From Halomonas alkalisoli (GTDB lineage Bacteria; Pseudomonadota; Gammaproteobacteria; Pseudomonadales; Halomonadaceae): a stretch of 64,000 nt of DNA. Below the pieces are notes generated by a model that saw only the letters and a list, made by a program, of their open reading frames with translations, was not told the DNA's origin and searched no databases. Shown one piece after another: positions 45,371 through 55,247 of the stretch. The number at the start of each line of letters is the position of its first letter. Positions within the stretch are counted from its first letter, which is position 1. The stretch spans positions 248,001 through 312,000 of the forward strand of contig NZ_JAKCMI010000012.1 in NCBI RefSeq assembly GCF_021412585.1, given 5' to 3'. A program made the translations under genes and the position numbers.

Positions 45371-47569
45371 TCATGCATCCTTGGTCTTGTATGCGTAGTG
45401 GTAATAGCCATAGCCGAAGCTGGTAGCGGCCTTGCGCTCGATGGCATTCAGGATTCCGCCCTTGACCTCGACCCCACCGCTCTCCAGGCGCCGGATCGCC
45501 ACGTCGACCTCGCGGACCGGGTTGAGGCCAAAGCGGGCCACCATCAGCGTCGTCCCGCACTGATGGCCGATCACCGCGGCGTCGGTCACCGCCAGCACCG
45601 GTGGGGTATCGATGATCACCAGGTCAAACCGTTGGCTCAGCGAGTCCAGCAACTGGCTGAAGCGATCGCTCATCAGGAGTTCGGAAGGGTTGGGTGGGGC
45701 CTTGCCGCGGGCGATGTAGCTCAACCCATTGACCGGTGACTGGCGTATCGCCTCCTCGATGCCGCATTTCGCCGCCAGCACCTCGGACAGGCCACCCTGG
45801 CTCTCGGCATCGAAAGCGGTGTGCACGTGCCCCTTGCGCATATCCGCATCCACCACCAGGACTCGCTTGCCACCCTGGGCAATCACCGCACCGAGATTGA
45901 CGCTGATGAAGCTCTTGCCGATATTGGGGCTGGGCCCGGTGATCATCAGCCGGTTGTTGGTTGCCTCGAGCATCGCGAAATGCAGGCTGGTACGCAGGCC
46001 GCGCAGCGCCTCGATCGCCGTGTCGTCGGGAGCGGTCTGGGCGAGGACGCCACAGCCCACCTCGCGGCCGTGCTTCTGGTGACGCCGCTTGAAGCGACGC
46101 ACCATCTTCTTCTGGTCTTCGGAGAGCGGCACGGTGGCATAGACCGGCAGGCCCAGATCCTCGATCTGGTCGGCGCTCTCGATACCGCGGTTGACGATGC
46201 CGCGCACGATGACGAAGGCCACCGAGAGGAAACCACCGATCAGCGTCCACAGCGCAACGGTAACCGGCTTGCGGGGTTCGACCGGACCTGGCTGCACCAC
46301 GGCGTCGTCGAGAACCCGGACATTGCCCACGGTGCTCGCCTTGGTGATGCTCATCTCCTGGATCTTGTTGAGCAGTTGGACGTAGACCTGCTGCGTGACC
46401 TCCACGTCGCGGGACATGCGCAGTATCTGCTGCTGGGTCTCCGGCAGCGCCTGGATCCGATCATTGAGCCGGTCACGATCACGCTCGAGGTTCTGGCGCT
46501 TCTCCACCATGGCCGCATAGAGGGGATGGGAGGCGTTGTAGCGCCGACTCAGCTCCGACTGCTCCATCTCCAGCTCGCTGAGTGACGCCTCGATATCCAC
46601 CACTCGATCGAGCACCGAGCGGGTCTCGAGCGAAAGATCCACGCTCTCATGGTCCATCCGATAGGCGTTGAGGGAGTCCTCGGCCGCGGCCAGCTCATTG
46701 CGCACTTCGGGTATTTGCGCCTCGAGAAACTCGAGGCTCTGCTCCGCCTCGGCGCTCTGTCGCTCCACATTCTGGGTCAGGTAGATCTGCCCGATGATGC
46801 TCAGCGTGCGCTCGGCCCGCAGCGGGTCCTCGTCGGTCAGGGTCATGTTGAAGACGCCGCTTTCCCGGCCCCGCATGCCGACATTGAACCGTGAGCGCAA
46901 CTGATTGATCGCTGCCAGGCGAGTCCGCCGAACAATGGTGAACTCCGCCCCTTCGCCGGCTTCTAGCTCTGCCACGCGCAGCTCGACCATCCCGTTGGCA
47001 AAGGTCTCGTTGTCACCGACACGCCCCTCTCCCAGCAGTTCGTCGCCGTAAAACAGCCGGTAGCGCCCCGCCTCTCCCGCAACCAGGCGCATCGACCGAC
47101 CCAGCCAAGAGGGGTCGACATGAAGATTGCCGATATTGAGGTGCTCCCCGGCCCAGACACTGGCCTTGGCAAACCCGGGGCGCTCCATGCCGCGCCGCAC
47201 CAGGAAATCGCCGACCACCGCCAGTCGTGCCGGCGTCACCGAGATGTCGAGCTGTGCCTGGTCGACGGCCTGGCCCAGCACCATCCGCGAGCGCAGGATT
47301 TCCAGCTCCGCCTCCGCCTTCGGCTCATCGCCCAGGATGGAGCGCACGTCCGACAGCGGATTACTGCTCCCCACCTTGCCCTCCACCTGAACCAGGGCAT
47401 CGGCACGATAGATGGGTGTCGCCAACTGCACATGCACGACAGCCGCCGCGGCGAACAGCATCGTGACCAGAAGAATCAGCCACTTGTTGTCCAGCAGGAC
47501 ACCGAACAGGCGCCCCAGATCGATGTCATCCTGGCCGGGGCGGGAACCTGTCTTGTTCTCTTTCACCAT
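45371..47569 (-). CDS. wzc: Wzc-type polysaccharide co-polymerase and BY-kinase
   Basis: A 732-residue inner-membrane protein. An N-terminal Wzz region has a transmembrane helix at about 29-48, a long periplasmic coiled coil (about 265-410) and a second helix near 437-458. The cytoplasmic tyrosine kinase has Walker A' GPSPNIGKS (545-553), Walker [11 protein letters not shown] (Asp574/576) and a Walker B near IIDTPPV. The C-terminus ends in the Tyr-rich YGYYHYAY autophosphorylation tail. It controls chain length and export with Wza and is dephosphorylated by Wzb. Confidence 0.95.
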   Translation of the reverse strand: MVKENKTGSRPGQDDIDLGRLFGVLLDNKWLILLVTMLFAAAAVVHVQLATPIYRADALVQVEGKVGSSNPLSDVRSILGDEPKAEAELEILRSRMVLGQAVDQAQLDISVTPARLAVVGDFLVRRGMERPGFAKASVWAGEHLNIGNLHVDPSWLGRSMRLVAGEAGRYRLFYGDELLGEGRVGDNETFANGMVELRVAELEAGEGAEFTIVRRTRLAAINQLRSRFNVGMRGRESGVFNMTLTDEDPLRAERTLSIIGQIYLTQNVERQSAEAEQSLEFLEAQIPEVRNELAAAEDSLNAYRMDHESVDLSLETRSVLDRVVDIEASLSELEMEQSELSRRYNASHPLYAAMVEKRQNLERDRDRLNDRIQALPETQQQILRMSRDVEVTQQVYVQLLNKIQEMSITKASTVGNVRVLDDAVVQPGPVEPRKPVTVALWTLIGGFLSVAFVIVRGIVNRGIESADQIEDLGLPVYATVPLSEDQKKMVRRFKRRHQKHGREVGCGVLAQTAPDDTAIEALRGLRTSLHFAMLEATNNRLMITGPSPNIGKSFISVNLGAVIAQGGKRVLVVDADMRKGHVHTAFDAESQGGLSEVLAAKCGIEEAIRQSPVNGLSYIARGKAPPNPSELLMSDRFSQLLDSLSQRFDLVIIDTPPVLAVTDAAVIGHQCGTTLMVARFGLNPVREVDVAIRRLESGGVEVKGGILNAIERKAATSFGYGYYHYAYKTKDA

Positions 47570-47607
47570 GTAAGTTTCCTGGGCAAATGGGTCGATGACG
47601 TCATGCT

Positions 47608-48063
47608 TTACCGGCCATTACTGAGATGCGGCAGCCAGGCCATAGCCGCCTCCGTGAGCCGTTCGTGGACACGAACGAAAACCTCTTCCCCCCCGCGATA
47701 CGGGTCGGGAATGTCGGCACCGTTGCTCTCCCCGCCCGATAGCCAACGCCCGAAGCGCATGGTCTTTCCCGTGGCCGAAGGAAACTGCCGGGCGACGGCC
47801 ATGCGCTGTCCCTCGCTCATCACCAGCAACAGGTCGGCCTCCTTCACCATCGCCTCGGATATCTGCCGCGCCCGATGCTCGGAGACATCGAGACCGTCGG
47901 CCTCGGCGAGCCGCCTCGCCGTGGGCTCGACTTCGTGGCCAACCAGGGCACCCAGGCCCGCGGAGGCGACTCGGACATGCGGGAGGCCTTGCCTGAGCAG
48001 GGCTTCACCCACCGGGCTGCGGCAGATATTGCCGGTACATACCACCAGGATTCGGCTGAACAT
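47608..48063 (-). CDS. wzb: low-molecular-weight protein tyrosine phosphatase (Wzb)
   Basis: A 151-residue phosphatase with the active-site loop CTGNICRS (nucleophile Cys9, Arg15) and the general-acid Asp in DPYRGG. It removes phosphate from the Wzc tyrosine tail. The family start MFSRILVVC is chosen; an ATG five codons upstream overlaps the wza stop as ATGA and could also be used. Confidence 0.93.
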   Translation of the reverse strand: MFSRILVVCTGNICRSPVGEALLRQGLPHVRVASAGLGALVGHEVEPTARRLAEADGLDVSEHRARQISEAMVKEADLLLVMSEGQRMAVARQFPSATGKTMRFGRWLSGGESNGADIPDPYRGGEEVFVRVHERLTEAAMAWLPHLSNGR

Positions 48064-48074
48064 GTAGGCCCCCG

Positions 48075-49211
48075 TCATTCCCTGAATCGATCGAGTTCAC
48101 GACCGGTCCGCGTGGTCTGATAGATACCGCTGACGGTGGGCAGGATCTGGCTGATCACCCGGTTCCAGCGACCCAGCGGGGTCGTGGTGACATAGATCAC
48201 GTCGGTCGGCTGTAGCTGGAATTCCGTACCCAACATCAGAGCGGCGGCGTTGCGGGCATCCAGCTGATAGACGGTGGCCAGCTTGTCGCTTTCGACAGGT
48301 GCGCGCCGAATGACGAAGATTCCTGATGCATTGGCACTGCCTTCATTGATGCCGCCGGCCTCCGACAAGGCATCGGTCAGCGTCAACCGGCTCCCCCCCA
48401 TGGCCAGGCTGGTCGGGTCACGAACCTCGCCCATGACGTAAACCTTCTGATCGCTGTTGTCGGGGATATGCAACAGGTCGCCATCGCGCAGCAGCTGGTT
48501 CTGGGCCAGTTGCCCGTTGTTGAGCATGTCGTGGAGGGAAAGGCGAGTTTCCTCACCCTCACGGGTAAGGATGATGTCGTGCCAGTTGGCAGTGTCGGTC
48601 AGGCCACCGGCCTGGCTGATGGCATCCAGCACGGTCAATGGCAGGTTGCGAATCGGCATCGGCCCAGGCTCATTGACCTCGCCGGTCACATCGACCTTCT
48701 GGGAGTTGAACTGGGCCACACGCACCTCTACCTGGGGCATGGCCACATAGGGCTCGAGGCCACTGGCAACGATGTCGCGTATCTCGGTGACGGTTCGCCC
48801 CTGCACCTGGATGCGGCCGACATAGGGATAGAAGATGGTGCCGTCGCTATGCACGGTGTTGCCTGATTCCGCAGCGCTGCGCTCGCTTCCGGCGGGTATG
48901 GTCAGCTCCGGGTGGCCATAGACGATGATGCTCAGCACATCCCCCTTGCCGATCCGGTAGTCGTAGCTGCCGATATCGCCGCGCAATGTCTCACTGATCC
49001 GGCCGATGTCATCCGGAGCGACTCGCTCACGCTGCTGGGCACGCACCAGGCCAAAGGTGATGGGCTCGATATCCACCAGCTCGTCAACGGGTGCGGAATC
49101 CGTCCGGTAATTCATATGCCCACCGGGCGCAAAGGCACATCCCTGGAGCAGTGACATGCCTAATGCGGCCATCATACCCAGCAGCCTGCTTCGCAGCCGA
49201 TAATGCGTCAT
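48075..49211 (-). CDS. wza: outer-membrane polysaccharide export lipoprotein (Wza)
   Basis: A 378-residue protein with lipoprotein signal (lipobox LLQG-Cys25), a PES domain (YRIGKGDVLSIIVYGHPELT), SLBB beta-grasp repeats (VDVTGEVNEPGPMPI and VYVMGEVRDPTSLAM) and a C-terminal amphipathic helix region ending in RFRE. It forms the outer-membrane export channel. It is the first gene of the long polysaccharide operon, with a leader of at least 290 nt carrying a JUMPstart/ops element. Confidence 0.95.
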   Translation of the reverse strand: MTHYRLRSRLLGMMAALGMSLLQGCAFAPGGHMNYRTDSAPVDELVDIEPITFGLVRAQQRERVAPDDIGRISETLRGDIGSYDYRIGKGDVLSIIVYGHPELTIPAGSERSAAESGNTVHSDGTIFYPYVGRIQVQGRTVTEIRDIVASGLEPYVAMPQVEVRVAQFNSQKVDVTGEVNEPGPMPIRNLPLTVLDAISQAGGLTDTANWHDIILTREGEETRLSLHDMLNNGQLAQNQLLRDGDLLHIPDNSDQKVYVMGEVRDPTSLAMGGSRLTLTDALSEAGGINEGSANASGIFVIRRAPVESDKLATVYQLDARNAAALMLGTEFQLQPTDVIYVTTTPLGRWNRVISQILPTVSGIYQTTRTGRELDRFRE

Positions 49212-49500
49212 ACACTTCTCACTCAATTGGATGTCAATGCCTTTCGCGGCACCGACAGCTAGCCAACTTACAACGTTTCATCGATGTCGCCATAAACGGA
49301 CGCATCAATAACCAGATAAGTACATTCGACAGAGCCACCTAAGCCGACTTTATTTGAAGACACTAATGTTGCCAAGTTGCGACAATCCGTCGTGGGAATG
49401 TCTCCAAACACCTACAAATCAATTAACACTCTATTTATTCATTCTCTTAACTCTCGCCAGCGACTGAACCAGATACTACAACCGGAGCCCCAAGCCCGGA

Positions 49501-49537
49501 CACGCTACCGCCGCGGGTGAATCCACCCAAAGCATTG
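49501..49537 (-). promoter_or_regulatory. JUMPstart-like element with exact ops sequence (RfaH recruitment site)
   Basis: Read on the minus strand, the element starts CAATGCTTTGGG and ends with GGCGGTAGCGTG, identical to the E. coli ops 12-mer. A hairpin GGGTG-GATT-CACCC precedes the ops part. It lies 290 bp upstream of wza, in the correct orientation to load RfaH on RNA polymerase and suppress termination through the long operon. Confidence 0.85.
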
Positions 49538-49798
49538 ATTATGAACAATAAAAAATACAGAGCACACACAACCCCGCATTCAATGCACGATTGAGAACTC
49601 AGGAAAAAGATCGATGAGGAGCACATTTCCTGTCCATGGAAAGCACTGCTTTAATGTGGGGCAGAATAATCTTTTTTTTTTGCTTGTCACCCCCCACCAG
49701 GTGTATTTTTTCTCTTTTTTACACGTAGATACAAAAATTAATACTCTCACATAAACCGTTTCTTTTATAGTTCAGGCATCTCGTGTATCAAACTGATA

Positions 49799-49827
49799 TC
49801 CTATAGGACAACTTCCCAAGTTATACT
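49799..49827 (+). promoter_or_regulatory. possible yjbE promoter with palindrome at the -35 position
   Basis: TATACT (49822-49827) resembles a -10 box. No good -35 hexamer stands at the right distance; instead the palindrome TCCTATAGGA (49799-49808) occupies that place, suggesting an activator-dependent promoter. Confidence 0.35.
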
Positions 49828-49867
49828 TCGAGAGACCCCGAGTCTTCTTTCACATGAATGTCGATTA

Positions 49868-49903
49868 ACCTGCAATCCAGCAGGTCGGCCTGGCAGTACT
49901 GCC
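49868..49903 (+). promoter_or_regulatory. leader hairpins upstream of yjbE
   Basis: ACCTGC/GCAGGT (49868-49885) and the perfect 12-bp palindrome GGCAGTACTGCC (49892-49903) stand side by side 73 bp before the yjbE start. They may fold in the leader RNA or bind a dimeric regulator. Confidence 0.35.
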
Positions 49904-49975
49904 TGTAATCTTCGCATGCAAGAACTGTCCGGCCATATTCGCCGGGCCTCCCGGCACAACACAGGAGTACAATCG

Positions 49976-50370
<395 letters not shown>

Positions 50371-50371
<1 letters not shown>

Positions 50372-51090
50372 TGCATCAGTACCCACGATGCATGCAACAT
50401 GCAACGACTCAGGGCCGCCGCAAGGCGGTCCTGTTCAGGTATGCCTTGGCCATTGGCGCTTTGGCACCGCTTGGCATGACCGGGTGCAGCCAGGGTGGAG
50501 GGCTGTCACCCATGGGCGAAACCGTGCTGGGCTTCTGGCAGTCTCCCGACCTCTCATCACAGGCAGCCGCCCTTCCCTATGCCTCGCTGGCCGTCAAGAG
50601 CGAGGGAAACGAAGCCTTGATGGTAATGGCGCACAGCGCTGGGGAGCGGGGTCGTGACACGTTCTGGCAAGCGGGTGATTACGCCACGCTGCACCTGCGG
50701 GACGGCATCCCCATGAGCACCATGGGTTTCGAGCGAACCCTTCTCGGCCGGTGGATTGACGGTGAGCCAGGTAGCGATCACTACCTTGTACACGCCCACT
50801 GGCAGGATGCCGCCGGGCAGGAGTATCAGGATGTCGCCACGGCCTCCCTGACCTGCGAGACGGCTCAAAGCATGGACTTGCCACTCACGGTGCTGGCGCT
50901 GGAGCGCTGTGTCGAGCGACTGGAATGGCAGGGTGGCACACGCAGCAGAGGAGAACTCTGGCGCGAGCCTGTGAGCTTGCGCATCTGGGGAGGAGACATG
51001 GCGCTCTGGCCAGACGGCCAGCGTGTGACATGGCAAGTGGCGCGACCCTGGTGGTCCGTAGAACCGCCCGCACCGAAAACGTCGGACTGA
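50371..51090 (+). CDS. yjbF: YjbF/GfcB-family lipoprotein of polysaccharide export
   Basis: A 239-residue protein with a lipobox (LGMTG-Cys39) and the family pattern of a beta-rich domain: YASLAVKSEGNEALMVMA, AGDYATLHLRDGIPMSTMGFE and LSLRIWGGD-like end (VSLRIWGGDMALWPDGQ). It matches the YjbF/GfcB outer-membrane lipoproteins needed for certain exopolysaccharides and group 4 capsules. Its start overlaps the yjbE stop (TAATG). A shorter in-frame start 7 codons in is possible. Confidence 0.88.
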
Positions 51091-51107
51091 CGAGAGATTC
51101 GAAGAGA

Positions 51108-51905
51108 ATGCCGTTTATTGAACACCGGTACGCTACCGGTCCTACCACTGCCACCTTACTGATGCTGCTGTGCCTGACCATGGCTCCCGGCGCATGGGCA
51201 CAGGCCCCGGAGACACCGGCTCCGGCGCGCCTTTCCGACCTGTGGCTTGACCAGCCTGCCCTACCCGCCGAACCGGGCTACGCCTACTACCTTCGCCAGC
51301 AGCATCGTGACACCCTGCCGTTTCAAGCCATGCGCCTGGAAGAAGAGCTCCGTACCGTAGCCGACCGGCTGGCCATGGCTGGTCAAGGCCACGCCGCCAG
51401 CGGCGTGAGTGCCTGGCGCGAAACCCTCGAAGCACATCAAGCGACGGATGGCCGCACACCGGCTCGTGCCGATCTTGCCGCCCTGCTGGCTTCGCCGCGA
51501 CACGATCCGCCACTCTCATCGCTGGCAGAGGTCGGCCATTGCGAGATGCCGGACTGGGTGGAGCTATGGAGTTTCGATGGGGTGACGCGCCACAGCTGGA
51601 CGCCCGACATGGGCCTGCAACGCCTGCTGCGTGACCAACCCCGCGACCACCGGCATCCAGCCGAGGCAGCCTGGGTCGTCTCGCCCCAGTCACCCCCCCG
51701 GCGCATCGGCACAAGCGCATGGAATGCCGGCGACACCCCCCTGGTTCCCGGCAGCCGAATCACCCTGGAAGTCCCCATTGACGACAGGGCGGCCGACTGG
51801 ATCAACCAGGCCCTGCCCGCCTACCTGTCCACGCGCCTGCCCGGAGAAGCCTGCACCACCCTGCCACTGCCGGACGACCACAGCCAGGCGGCGGCTTCGT
51901 CATGA
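51108..51905 (+). CDS. yjbG: YjbG/GfcC-family periplasmic capsule protein
   Basis: A 265-residue exported protein with a signal peptide (cleavage near GAWAQA). The body has LSDLWLDQPALPAEPGYAYYL and a late GSRITLEVPIDDRAADWINQALPAYLSTR stretch that fits the GfcC fold, in which ubiquitin-like domains bracket a C-terminal helix. It acts in the periplasm alongside polysaccharide export channels. ATGA overlap with yjbH shows coupling. Confidence 0.85.
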   Translation: MPFIEHRYATGPTTATLLMLLCLTMAPGAWAQAPETPAPARLSDLWLDQPALPAEPGYAYYLRQQHRDTLPFQAMRLEEELRTVADRLAMAGQGHAASGVSAWRETLEAHQATDGRTPARADLAALLASPRHDPPLSSLAEVGHCEMPDWVELWSFDGVTRHSWTPDMGLQRLLRDQPRDHRHPAEAAWVVSPQSPPRRIGTSAWNAGDTPLVPGSRITLEVPIDDRAADWINQALPAYLSTRLPGEACTTLPLPDDHSQAAASS

Positions 51906-54022
51906 CCCGACAGCGTTCTTCAACAAGGCAATGCCGACTTACGCCACTGGCTTTCTCGATCGGGCTAGCCGCGTGCACGATAGCCCAGGCCTACGGCAAC
52001 GAAACCCATCTTGGCCAGGGCGAGAGCGATTTCGGTGGCAAGGGATTGATGCAGACCCCAACGGCACGGATGGCTCCGCTGGGAGGCTTTGCCTTCTCCC
52101 TGTCACGCACGGCGCCCTATCGTCGCTACAACCTGTTCTTCCAGCCCACCGAGTGGCTGGAAGCGGGCTTTCGCTACATCGAGGTCGAGAATCGCCAGTA
52201 TCTGGCGGCAACCGGGGATCGCAACAACCTGGACAAGGGCGTCGACGTCAAGCTGCGGCTGCGTCAGGAGAGTCGATACTGGCCACAGCTGGCCGTGGGT
52301 GCTCGCGACATCGGCGGCACCGGCCTGTTCGGTGCCGAGTACCTGGTCGCCAGCAAGCGCTGGAATGACATCGATGTCACTCTGGGCATCGGCTGGGGCT
52401 ATCTCGGCAATCAGGAGGGCTTCACCAACCCACTCGCCGAGCTCGACGATCGCTTCGAACGACGCACCGGCTTCAGCTCCGGTGATGACGGCGGCAGCCT
52501 GAATGTAGGCAGCCTGTTCAGTGGCCGCACCGCCCTGTTCGGCGGTATCGAATACCAGACACCCTGGGATCCACTGGTCTTGCAGGTGGAGCTGGAAGGC
52601 AATGACTATCAGCGTGAACCACAGCGCAACCACCAGGAGCAGGATTCCCGCTTCAATCTTGGCGCCCGCTATCGACTCACCGATGGCATCGAATTAAAGG
52701 CGGGTTGGCAACGCGGCAATACCGCCATGGTGGGGATATCCCTTTCCACCAACCTGGCCACGCTGTCCCAGGCCAAACGGGATCCGCAGCCGATGCCGGC
52801 CGGCCCTGCACCGGCCGAGCACAGCCAAGACTGGCAGGCACTCAGCCAGGCGCTCGATGAAAACGCCGGTATCGGCGTGCACCGACTACGCCAGCAGGGC
52901 AACACCGTCACGGTCGAGGGCGAACCCACCCGCTTTCGATCCTTGGCCGACAGCGAGCAACGCGCCGGTCGCCTGCTGCATAACCACCTGCACAGCGACG
53001 TCGATACCTTCCGCTTTCGCTGGCAGGAGCGCGGCCTGGACATGCGGGAAAGCGTCCATGATCGCGACGCCTTGATTGCAGCCACCCACTCCGCGGACGA
53101 CGTCACGCTTCATCGCCACAGTATCCATGCCCATGGAGCCTTCGACGACGCCCAGGGCGAGATCCTCCACGAGAACGATCCCCGCCGCTTCAGCTACGGC
53201 CTGGAACCGGTGCTGGAGCAGAACTTCGGCGGACCGGACGGCTACCTATATCGGCTATCCGCCAGCCTCGACAGCGAGTACCGCCTGAATGCCAACAGCT
53301 GGCTATCGGCCGCCCTGACCTACACGGTGGATGACAATCTGGAGAAGTACCGCTATGTCGGCCCCTCGGAGTTGCCCCGGGTACGCACCCATATCGGCGA
53401 CTATCTGGCCGAGACCGACATCGGCATCAGCCAGCTGCAATATAGCCATACGGCGCGCCTCGGGGAGAACTGGTATGCCATCGGCTACGGTGGCCTGCTC
53501 GAGACCATGTATGCCGGTGCCGGCGGCGAGGTGCTCTATCGCCCTTTCAACGGCGACCTGGCGCTCGGCCTCGACGTGAACTGGGTCAAGCAGCGCGACT
53601 TCGACCAGCGCTTCGAGATGAGGGACTACAGCACCTGGACAGGACACCTGACCGGTTACTGGCAGACCGATTTCGAAGACATGCTGGCCAAGGTCAGCAT
53701 AGGCCGCTACCTGGCCGGTGACATCGGCATGACCTTCGACGTCTCTCGCGAATTCGATTCTGGCGTACGCCTGGGGGGCTGGGCCACGCTCACCGATGCC
53801 GGCAGTGACTTCGGAGAGGGCAGCTTCGACAAGGGGGTCTATGTGTCGCTGCCGCTCGACGCCTTCTTCGTGCGTTCCACTCGACAGCGCGCCCAGCTAA
53901 CCTGGCGCCCGCTGACCCGCGATGGCGGCGCACAGCTGGCCCGGGGAGCCTCACTCTACGACTTGACCGAAGAGCGTCAGATGGGACGCTACTGGCAGGA
54001 TTACGATGACGTGATGCGCTAG
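51902..54022 (+). CDS. yjbH: YjbH/GfcD-family outer-membrane protein
   Basis: A 706-residue protein close in length to E. coli YjbH (698). After the signal peptide comes the family hallmark GGKGLMQTPTARMAPLGGFAFSLS, followed by repeated amphipathic beta strands throughout, and a last segment QRAQLTWRPLTRDGGAQLARG typical of the family. It likely forms two beta-barrels in the outer membrane and helps secrete the exopolysaccharide. Ends before a strong hairpin. Confidence 0.92.
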   Translation: MTRQRSSTRQCRLTPLAFSIGLAACTIAQAYGNETHLGQGESDFGGKGLMQTPTARMAPLGGFAFSLSRTAPYRRYNLFFQPTEWLEAGFRYIEVENRQYLAATGDRNNLDKGVDVKLRLRQESRYWPQLAVGARDIGGTGLFGAEYLVASKRWNDIDVTLGIGWGYLGNQEGFTNPLAELDDRFERRTGFSSGDDGGSLNVGSLFSGRTALFGGIEYQTPWDPLVLQVELEGNDYQREPQRNHQEQDSRFNLGARYRLTDGIELKAGWQRGNTAMVGISLSTNLATLSQAKRDPQPMPAGPAPAEHSQDWQALSQALDENAGIGVHRLRQQGNTVTVEGEPTRFRSLADSEQRAGRLLHNHLHSDVDTFRFRWQERGLDMRESVHDRDALIAATHSADDVTLHRHSIHAHGAFDDAQGEILHENDPRRFSYGLEPVLEQNFGGPDGYLYRLSASLDSEYRLNANSWLSAALTYTVDDNLEKYRYVGPSELPRVRTHIGDYLAETDIGISQLQYSHTARLGENWYAIGYGGLLETMYAGAGGEVLYRPFNGDLALGLDVNWVKQRDFDQRFEMRDYSTWTGHLTGYWQTDFEDMLAKVSIGRYLAGDIGMTFDVSREFDSGVRLGGWATLTDAGSDFGEGSFDKGVYVSLPLDAFFVRSTRQRAQLTWRPLTRDGGAQLARGASLYDLTEERQMGRYWQDYDDVMR

Positions 54023-54030
54023 GCACTGTC

Positions 54031-54061
54031 CCCTCCAGGGCAGCATCCCTGCCCTGGAGGG
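54031..54061. terminator. bidirectional terminator between yjbH and gcvT
   Basis: CCCTCCAGGGCAG (54031-54043) pairs perfectly with CTGCCCTGGAGGG (54049-54061) around a 5-nt loop, between two converging genes. Confidence 0.8.
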
Positions 54062-54090
54062 GGCCTTGCGGCAAAGAGCGGTAAAGACGC

Positions 54091-55203
54091 TTACCCGCGG
54101 AAGTACCCCGGCGCCACGAACGGCATCTTGCTTACCGTCATCGGCAGCCGCTTGCCACGCACCTCGGCGTATACGGTCGTGCCGATCTCTGCGTGCTCGA
54201 TGGTGACGTACCCCATGGCCACGGGCCGGCCGACGCTGGGGCCGAACCCCCCGGAGGTGACCACGCCGATCGCCTCGTCGTCGCCACTGAACAGCTCCGC
54301 ACCCTCGCGCACCGGAGCACGCCCCTCGCCCAGCAAGCCCACCCGCTTGCGGCGGTGATCCTTCTTTTCGACCTGGTGCAGGATCAGGTCCGCGCCTGGG
54401 AAGCCGCCCTGGCGCTCGCCGCCACGCCGGCGCGGCTTGCCGATCGCCCAGACAAGCCCCGCTTCCACCGGAGTGGTCTCGGTATCGATGTCATGGCCGT
54501 AAAGACAGAGTCCCGCCTCGAGGCGCAGGGAATCCCGCGCGCCGAGGCCTATCGCTTCCACCTCCGCTTCGGCGAGCAGGCGACGGGCCAGCGCCTCGGC
54601 CCGGTCCGCCGGCACCGATATCTCGAAGCCGTCTTCTCCGGTATAGCCGCTGCGACTGATCCAGACGGGAATGTCGTCGATCTCGAAACGGCCATGCTGC
54701 ATGAAGACCATCTCGCAGGCTGGCGGACAAAGGCGTTGCATCACACTTGCCGCCTGGGGCCCTTGAAGCGCCAGCAGACCGCGGTCGAGCACTTCGACCT
54801 CATGCTCGGCATCCAGCCCGGTCTGGAGCAGGGCGACATCCTGGTCCTTGCAGGCCGCATTGACCACGAGATAGAGGTGATCGCCAACGTTGGCCACCAT
54901 CAGGTCGTCGAGGATGCCGCCCTCCTGCCCGGTGAACATCGCATAGCGCTGCATCCCCTCGGGCAGCCCGACGATATCCGCACAAACGAGAGTCTCCAGC
55001 GCCTCGGCCGGCCGAGGCCCACGCAGCAACACCTGCCCCATGTGCGAAACGTCAAACAGGCCACAGGCCGTCCGGGTATGCTCATGCTCCTTCTTGACGC
55101 CAAGCGGGTACTGCACCGGCATGTCATAGCCGGCGAAAGGAACCATCTTGCCCCCCAGCTCCAGGTGCAGGCCATGCAGCGGCGTATGCTTGAGTTCGCT
55201 CAT
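54091..55203 (-). CDS. gcvT: glycine cleavage system T protein (aminomethyltransferase)
   Basis: A 370-residue folate-dependent aminomethyltransferase. Typical elements are HLELGGKMVPFAGYDMPVQYP, CGLFDVSHMGQV, the folate-site DDLMVANVGDHLYLVVNAA, SRSGYTGEDGFEI and GLGARDSLRLEAGLCLYGHD. It releases ammonia and makes methylene-THF from the GcvH-bound intermediate. It lies downstream of an amino-acid symporter gene on the minus strand, away from gcvHP, which is on the plus strand. Confidence 0.95.
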   Translation of the reverse strand: MSELKHTPLHGLHLELGGKMVPFAGYDMPVQYPLGVKKEHEHTRTACGLFDVSHMGQVLLRGPRPAEALETLVCADIVGLPEGMQRYAMFTGQEGGILDDLMVANVGDHLYLVVNAACKDQDVALLQTGLDAEHEVEVLDRGLLALQGPQAASVMQRLCPPACEMVFMQHGRFEIDDIPVWISRSGYTGEDGFEISVPADRAEALARRLLAEAEVEAIGLGARDSLRLEAGLCLYGHDIDTETTPVEAGLVWAIGKPRRRGGERQGGFPGADLILHQVEKKDHRRKRVGLLGEGRAPVREGAELFSGDDEAIGVVTSGGFGPSVGRPVAMGYVTIEHAEIGTTVYAEVRGKRLPMTVSKMPFVAPGYFRG

Positions 55204-55247
55204 GCGGAATTCCTCGGGTAGTGATAGTGGTATGGAGCCATGTCAGA

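Larger units (their letters stand above)
49212..49975. other. AT-rich regulatory gap between wza and yjbE
   Basis: This 764-bp stretch holds no convincing gene. It is clearly richer in A and T than its surroundings from about 49300 to 49860, with a T10 tract (49672-49681) and two T6 tracts in 49727-49740 flanked by GTGTA/TACAC. It contains the JUMPstart element serving wza, the 10-bp palindrome TCCTATAGGA (49799-49808), a plausible yjbE -10 box and leader hairpins near 49868-49903. Confidence 0.8.
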
